64,000 nt of DNA, from contig NW_019775751.1 of NCBI RefSeq assembly GCF_001039355.2, forward strand, positions 160,428-224,427, read 5' to 3'. Positions 58,884-64,000 of this stretch are shown here, piece by piece. Source of the DNA: Lingula anatina. Taxonomy: Eukaryota > Brachiopoda > Lingulata > Lingulida > Lingulidae. The position numbers were made by a program, and so were the translations under genes. Under the pieces are notes generated by a model. That model was not told the DNA's origin. It did not search any database and saw only the letters and a list, made by a program, of their open reading frames with translations. Within the stretch, counting starts at the first letter, position 1. Each line of letters starts with the position of its first letter.

Positions 58884-60333
58884 TCGTTTTTCTATCGAAC
58901 ACGGTTAACAGGTGGTATGACGGACTGTTATACCGTAAAAGCTACAGAATCAAAACAACTTGGATCGTATTCATTGATAGCCCTGCTCTGTATGTTCCTA
59001 GTTAGATGGCTTCGGATGCTTTTATTTTCATTTGGTTTTGCACTGAGATAACGTTTGGTTTCACCTTTGACGTTGCACAGCACGTTGACTTCCACAGCTG
59101 TTCACACTTCAGCAGTTTAGTATTGAGTAGTCTTTACTCTTTCCAATACCAGGTACTGTATGAACATATGAACAGTCTTGAGAACCAAGGGCCATAGATA
59201 GTAAAGGAGGGGCATAAAAAGACAAAACGTGTACTTGATAAAAGGAGTACAGGTGACGCGGCTTTTGTAAAAAATCAAACGTTTTCTCTCTGCTAATTCC
59301 ACCAAAAAGTCCCACAAGCACCCTCATGTGTTCTTGTCTTGTGACATCTCGATTCAGAGGTCAGGTGGTTGTCGTGATGGACTGACGTGCCTCATCCGGG
59401 ACTCGAACCCATGACTTTGCGTTACCAAGGTTGATGACGCTTTGGATGTCTCATTTGCATCCATACACGCTACCGACTGCTCCGTGACTTAAAGAAAATT
59501 CTGGCAAAAATTGAAAAAAAAAACACACAGAGGCTACTGTGACTCGAACCAATTGCAGTGATGGACATTTTGAGTAAAACATACATGTATTTGGCAAATA
59601 ATTCCGCGGAGAAGACATCGGTCTTTAGAAGCAAGGTCCAAAGATAGGAAAGGGGGGCATAAAAACACAAAATGAATGCCTGTTAAAAGCAATAGATCTA
59701 GAGGCAACGCAATTTTGGAAAAAAAATCTGTTAATCAAACCGAGAAGAAAGCACATTGTGAGTGAATGAATGCAGTACATACATGTGCGGAGGTAGCTCA
59801 TTTTATGTTCAACATTTGTGGCACCAACATAAGGACTTTAAGGGAAGAGAAAGGAAGTATTATTGACGACGCAGACTTTATGGTAATGACCAAAAATATG
59901 TTCATTTTAAGTCGATCACTTACCGTAAACTTTCTAAAGTATACCATATTTTTTATACAAAGGTTAATTTGCTAAGACCCACGAGAGCCGAAATTCGTTC
60001 TCGTGACATCATGATTCAGGGGCCAGGTCGTAGGCGTGATGGGGTGACGTGCGTCGATGACGCTTTGGCTTGTTCATTTGCATCCATGCTAATTTTCTTT
60101 CAGCTTAAGCGGCTTAGATGCCTGGCACGCCTACTGTAGCTGCTGTGCCCGGTTGCACCAACCGTTCGTTAGTTAGGCGTAGCAGTTGCGCCGGCGTAAA
60201 TCCAGCACAGAACGCTACGAACATACAGAGCAGGCCTATCAATGAATACGATCCAAGTTGTTTTGATTCTGTAGCTTTTACGGTATAACAGTCCGTCATA
60301 CCACTTTTTAACCGTGTTCGGTAGAAAAACGAT
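58884..60333. repeat. Element bounded by about 114-bp inverted repeats
   Basis: 58884-58997 is the reverse complement of 60219-60333 (TATACCGTAAAAGCTACAGA and its complement) with few differences. The interior holds SINE-like pieces (59387-59490, 59530) and no transposase, so it may be a non-autonomous element. Confidence 0.75.
59387..59490 (-). repeat. tRNA-derived SINE-like sequence
   Basis: On the minus strand, GAGCAGTCGGTAGCG (A-box type) is followed by GGTTCGAGTCCCGGATG (B-box type). A further B-box-like GGTTCGAGTCAC lies at about 59538-59550. This fits a pol III retroposon, not a tRNA gene. Confidence 0.55.
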
Positions 60334-60690
60334 TGATTTGGAACAAAATCTTATATCTCTGTTTTAATGCACAGATTGAATACACATGACAACGTTATTC
60401 CACTGGAAAGCGTTATTCCAAGTTTCCTGTTTTGATTTGACTTGACCATTGAACACATTTGAATTGATGTTCCAGTATTCACCGATTAAACCATGGTATC
60501 TCGAGATTTAACTCTTACAAAAATACTGTGAACATATGATGGATATTAGTTTTGGAATAAAAGGCACTGTAAAATGATTCCATTTACGTTTATAAGTTTG
60601 ACATGGCAACTGCGACATAAGCATTATGTTCGTGAAATATTCAATCAATATATTTTTAATCTCTTTAAGTTTTTCATTTCACTAAAACAT
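60196..60690. repeat. Right half of the split 550-bp repeat
   Basis: From GCGTAAATCCAGCACAGAAC and mainly from about 60385 onward it aligns with 43750-44130 (GACTTGACCATTGAACACAT, TTTTGGAATAAAAGGCACTG). It is separated from its left half by 3.5 kb. Confidence 0.75.
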
Positions 60691-61284
60691 TATTTATTCT
60701 TAGAGGTTTTTTTCAAAAAGTGTTTTATTTTTACACCCATGAAAAGGACAATTATTTTATATTCAGTCATTATATCACTATTTTCCACATAGTTTTCATT
60801 GTATATATAATGATAACTTTGCACACTAAGCTATATGAAAATGAAAATTGTTTTGTGTCATATCAGAAAAGAATATTGGTGACTGAATATGAAAAAGGTC
60901 CTTTTCTTCATGGGAGTCCAAATCTCATGGGTATAAAAATAAAGATTTTCATGATTTCTTTTTCGTTCTGTCTCTCAGTATTTTATAATCAAACTTTTAA
61001 ATATTTCATAAAGTATCCCTAAAGATAGGGTGTTGAAATGATGATCAAATATTAAATAGAAAGCTTTTTCATTAGTGATAAAATGCACATTTTTAATTTT
61101 CTTATTTTTCATGATTTTTTTTTTTTTTTTTTTTTTTTTNGTGCACATTTTTAATTTTCTTATTTTTTCATGAAAATTTTCACCTGCAAACTACAAAAAA
61201 GTGCCAATGTATCCTCCATTTTACATACTACAAGATCACAGTCATATACTCAAAATAAAATAAGATTCATGACGTTTTGTGGAG
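60691..61284. other. AT-rich stretch with N-join
   Basis: A T tract ends at a single N (61140). The bases after it repeat the bases before the tract (GCACATTTTTAATTTTCTTA), which suggests an assembly join. No gene is supported. Confidence 0.55.
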
Positions 61285-64000
61285 GGGGGTCACATTTTCA
61301 TGGGGGGAGTCAGATTTTCATCATGAAAATCTGACTGGGGAAGTCAAATTTTCATGGGAGTCAGATTTTCATTTTACACCGGAATTGGAATTAGGCTATG
61401 CGGGAAATTTAACTGGTGACGGAGCAAACGTCTGTATGTAATATTGTATCGTCTGTACACAGGCAGAGGCACATCGACTCATTCCTATTTATAAATAAAT
61501 TATTTGATGTTTGAAGATGAAGTGGTTCTATTCGTTGAGAGTTATTAGACGATAAATAATTCATATACGTTTGAGCGTAAGCGGATTAGAATATAAGGAG
61601 TATTTCAGTTCTGCTGTGATTTTTCAATCGTCGTTAAGCACCACATCTTGTACAAACAAACATCAATGTCGGCACTCATAAACATTAAAAGAGCAAAATA
61701 TAAAAATAAGGTAGAGACATATCGAACATTTGGCTGTAGTTTTTTCGATTTCCGACTCTAACGACACAAACGCAAGTGCGCAACATAGCGAACCTTTCGA
61801 GATACGGAGCCCAGAACAGCAGGTGGGATTTGCTATGAATTGCGGTAGAGAAGTCACCGTCAAAACACATTCAAGTACAATGGTCGCAAAATAGCTAAAG
61901 CTCTACTCGATGTATTAAAGCGATGGCAGTTTTAATGAGTTCGTCTTTGAATTTGAATATGAATCCGAAATTATTTTATCTTGAATTCTAAGTATTCGAC
62001 CATTTTGGTATGAAAATCAGTCGATTTTTGTGCAGATTGCTGAACTTAAGGACTCTAATCAAAGAGACCGAAGACTCCGAAGACTCTTCCTTGGTTGCCC
62101 GAGCCTAATATATCATGAATATGAATATTTCGAATAAAATTGTAATGTTGTCCAGGATGTAATGTAATTTTGAACAGGGGGTTACAATATAAAATATAGG
62201 TAACAGAACATTAGAACATTAAATTGTATCTCAAATTTTAATTGTATATATATACGCACACACAATTAATATATATTAAAATTGGAAATCGAGAAAACTA
62301 CAGCCAAATGTTCGATATGTCTCTACCTTATTTTTATATTTTGCTCTTTTAATGTTTATGAGTGCCGACATTGATGTTTGTTTGTACAAGATGTGGTGCT
62401 TAACGACGATTGAAAAATCACAGCAGAACTGAAATGCTCCTTATAGATGCTCAAAAACCATTTATCCGAGCTGGGGATTAAGCAATGAATACCGGTTTAC
62501 TATAATAATATATTAAAGATGAGAGCCTTTTGTTGTTTCCACACATTGTGGCGTATTGATAAATACCTAGATTTACGCTCCATCGAATAGGAAAATAGAG
62601 CCTGTTCAAAGGAAATACGAACTTGGGCCTAGAAGATGTTTATATAAGGAGTTTTTGGCGCCCAAAAGAATGAAAAGAATTTAGAGATTGTTTATTGATT
62701 TGACATGATGCTGAAAGTTTACAGGCCCAAAGTGGCATAAGTTAACACTTATATCTTACATGTATAATTGTGTTCTAATATATATAATACACCACAGAAA
62801 AGAACTTATCCAGGGACGAATGATCATCGGAAAAAAACATTTTAATACTTATATAAATATATAGGAATACATCGGATATACATGTAGATTTATACAGGTA
62901 GTGGTAGGAGAGATTTCCCTTCCACGTACCCCCATCTAAGTACCCCCAGCTCCTTCATTTCGTGGTTGTATTATAACAAAATAACAAATATATTTCTAGA
63001 TACACAGATACATAGACTGTTCTTTTTTAAGTAAACGAACGGTTGTCCTGATGTTTTTAAATCATTTAACTCTTTCCAATACATGAACGATATAAATGTT
63101 AATTATTGCTAATATACTCCGCTGGCAAATTATGTGTCACCTTACTTTCAGGGTACCGATAGTTTTAATTTTACTATTGCATAACACCCCGGTAACTGAT
63201 AACTGATAATTGATCTTGTACATTCTGGAAGTCAATGGATAAACATTGACCTACGTGGTACCACCTACCATTAATATTCTCCAACAACAATAATATTTTT
63301 ACATGCAGCCACTAAGTGAAAGCGAACATTTTTTTTACCCAAGCAGTTAACATCATAGGGAGATTTTATCCGTCGAATTGCCCAAAATTTGGGTTGCTCC
63401 ATGAGAACCTTTCAGAGGGATTAGACAGCATCATTACCAAACAGACGCAAGCAAGGTCAAAATTACCTGGGCCAGGCTGACCTACGTGTTAAAGTCAACT
63501 AAATGCATGTGATGAACTCACTCATTTACATGTTATGTTTAAATAATCATTCAGCGTATTATCACACACCTTGCTTCAGTCTTAATTGAATATTTCCCAT
63601 CCTCTGTAAAGGTTTACCTGTTGAGTAGAACTGATATAACTGATAAGTAGAAACTCTCACTTGTTATCTCTTGCATTGCAATTAGTATTTAAATGAATAG
63701 CTGCCACTGTGGCAGGCAGATAGATTCCATGTAGATAATGTGTGTAAATGCTGAACATTTGGACCTAATAAGGGGACTTAAGAGTTGGAACTGAATATAT
63801 GAGTTCGTTGTTACATTCCCTCTCCCATGCATCAGTGACAAGAGAAATATTAGAAGAACCGGTGTACCATAAAATCTGACTCCCCTAAAACGTGACTCCC
63901 CAGTCAGATTTTCATTATGAAAATGTGACTCCCCAGTCAGATTTTCATTATGAAAATGTGACTCCCCAGTCAGATTTTCATAAAGGAAATCTGACTCCCC
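61285..64000. mobile_element. Large element with inverted GTCAGATTTTCAT termini
   Basis: The left end (61285-61385) has units of GGGGAGTCAGATTTTCAT and ends TTTTACACCGG. The right end starts ACCGGTGTACCATAAAATCT (63860) and continues with three units of GACTCCCCAGTCAGATTTTC to the window edge. The ends are inverted relative to each other. No transposase frame is visible inside. The right boundary may lie outside the window. Confidence 0.55.
61592..62445. repeat. Near-perfect 163-bp inverted repeat (long hairpin)
   Basis: Arms 61592-61754 and 62284-62445 are reverse complements with very few mismatches (AAGCACCACATCTTGTACAA and its complement), with a spacer of about 530 bases. Transcription across it would give a long double-stranded RNA stem. 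Confidence 0.88.

Noticed and set aside
59766-59975. 69-residue frame with MNAVHTCAEVAHFMFNICG
   Set aside because: Lies inside the inverted-repeat element with no start context or homologous pattern.

Overview
This is a window of a eukaryotic nuclear genome, almost certainly a marine invertebrate animal. Coding exons are short, flanked by GT/AG splice sites and separated by AT-rich introns, and most of the DNA is intergenic, full of foldback elements, microsatellites and transposon relics. The gene families (Ig-superfamily GPI-anchored protein, mannose-6-phosphate-receptor-like membrane proteins, a death-effector-domain protein, CSalpha-beta defensin-like peptides, Penelope-like and Tc1-like elements) fit a lophotrochozoan such as a mollusc or brachiopod. 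The species cannot be named from the sequence. Exons were joined by hand using splice sites, codon phase and family similarity.

Layout. (1) 0.4-6.65 kb, + strand: 3' half of an Ig-domain protein ending in a GPI-anchor-type tail. (2) 12.6-15.8 and 18.0-22.9 kb, + strand: two tandem, complete seven-exon paralogs of single-pass M6P-receptor/Atg27-like proteins (258 and 247 aa); the second carries a 44-bp minisatellite whose unit includes its own 5' splice site. (3) 27.3-27.6 kb, - strand: a death-effector-domain exon. (4) 28.3-31.2 kb: a degenerate long-period repeat array. (5) 32.0-33.6 kb, - strand: two C-terminal exons of D-3-phosphoglycerate dehydrogenase without visible partners. (6) 37.4-46.1 kb, - strand: a cluster of three small secreted-peptide genes with the same four-exon plan. 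Two encode six-cysteine CSalpha-beta defensin-like peptides; the middle one is cysteine-free and very basic. A Penelope-like element sits in the last intron of the first. (7) 50.6-55.05 kb, + strand: a complete four-exon gene for a 968-aa secreted protein related to bacterial/fungal VioB-type iminophenylpyruvate dimer synthases, the most striking gene of the window. (8) 56-64 kb: a possible promoter and first exon, then nested repeats (Tc1-like remnant, SINE-like pieces, long inverted repeats).

No operon-like logic links the genes. The peptide cluster and the adjacent secreted VioB-like enzyme could both serve chemical defence, but that is inference. Several single-N junctions (549, 31814, 34117, 61140) have duplicated sequence beside them, so parts of the window probably carry assembly artefacts, and copy numbers there should not be trusted.
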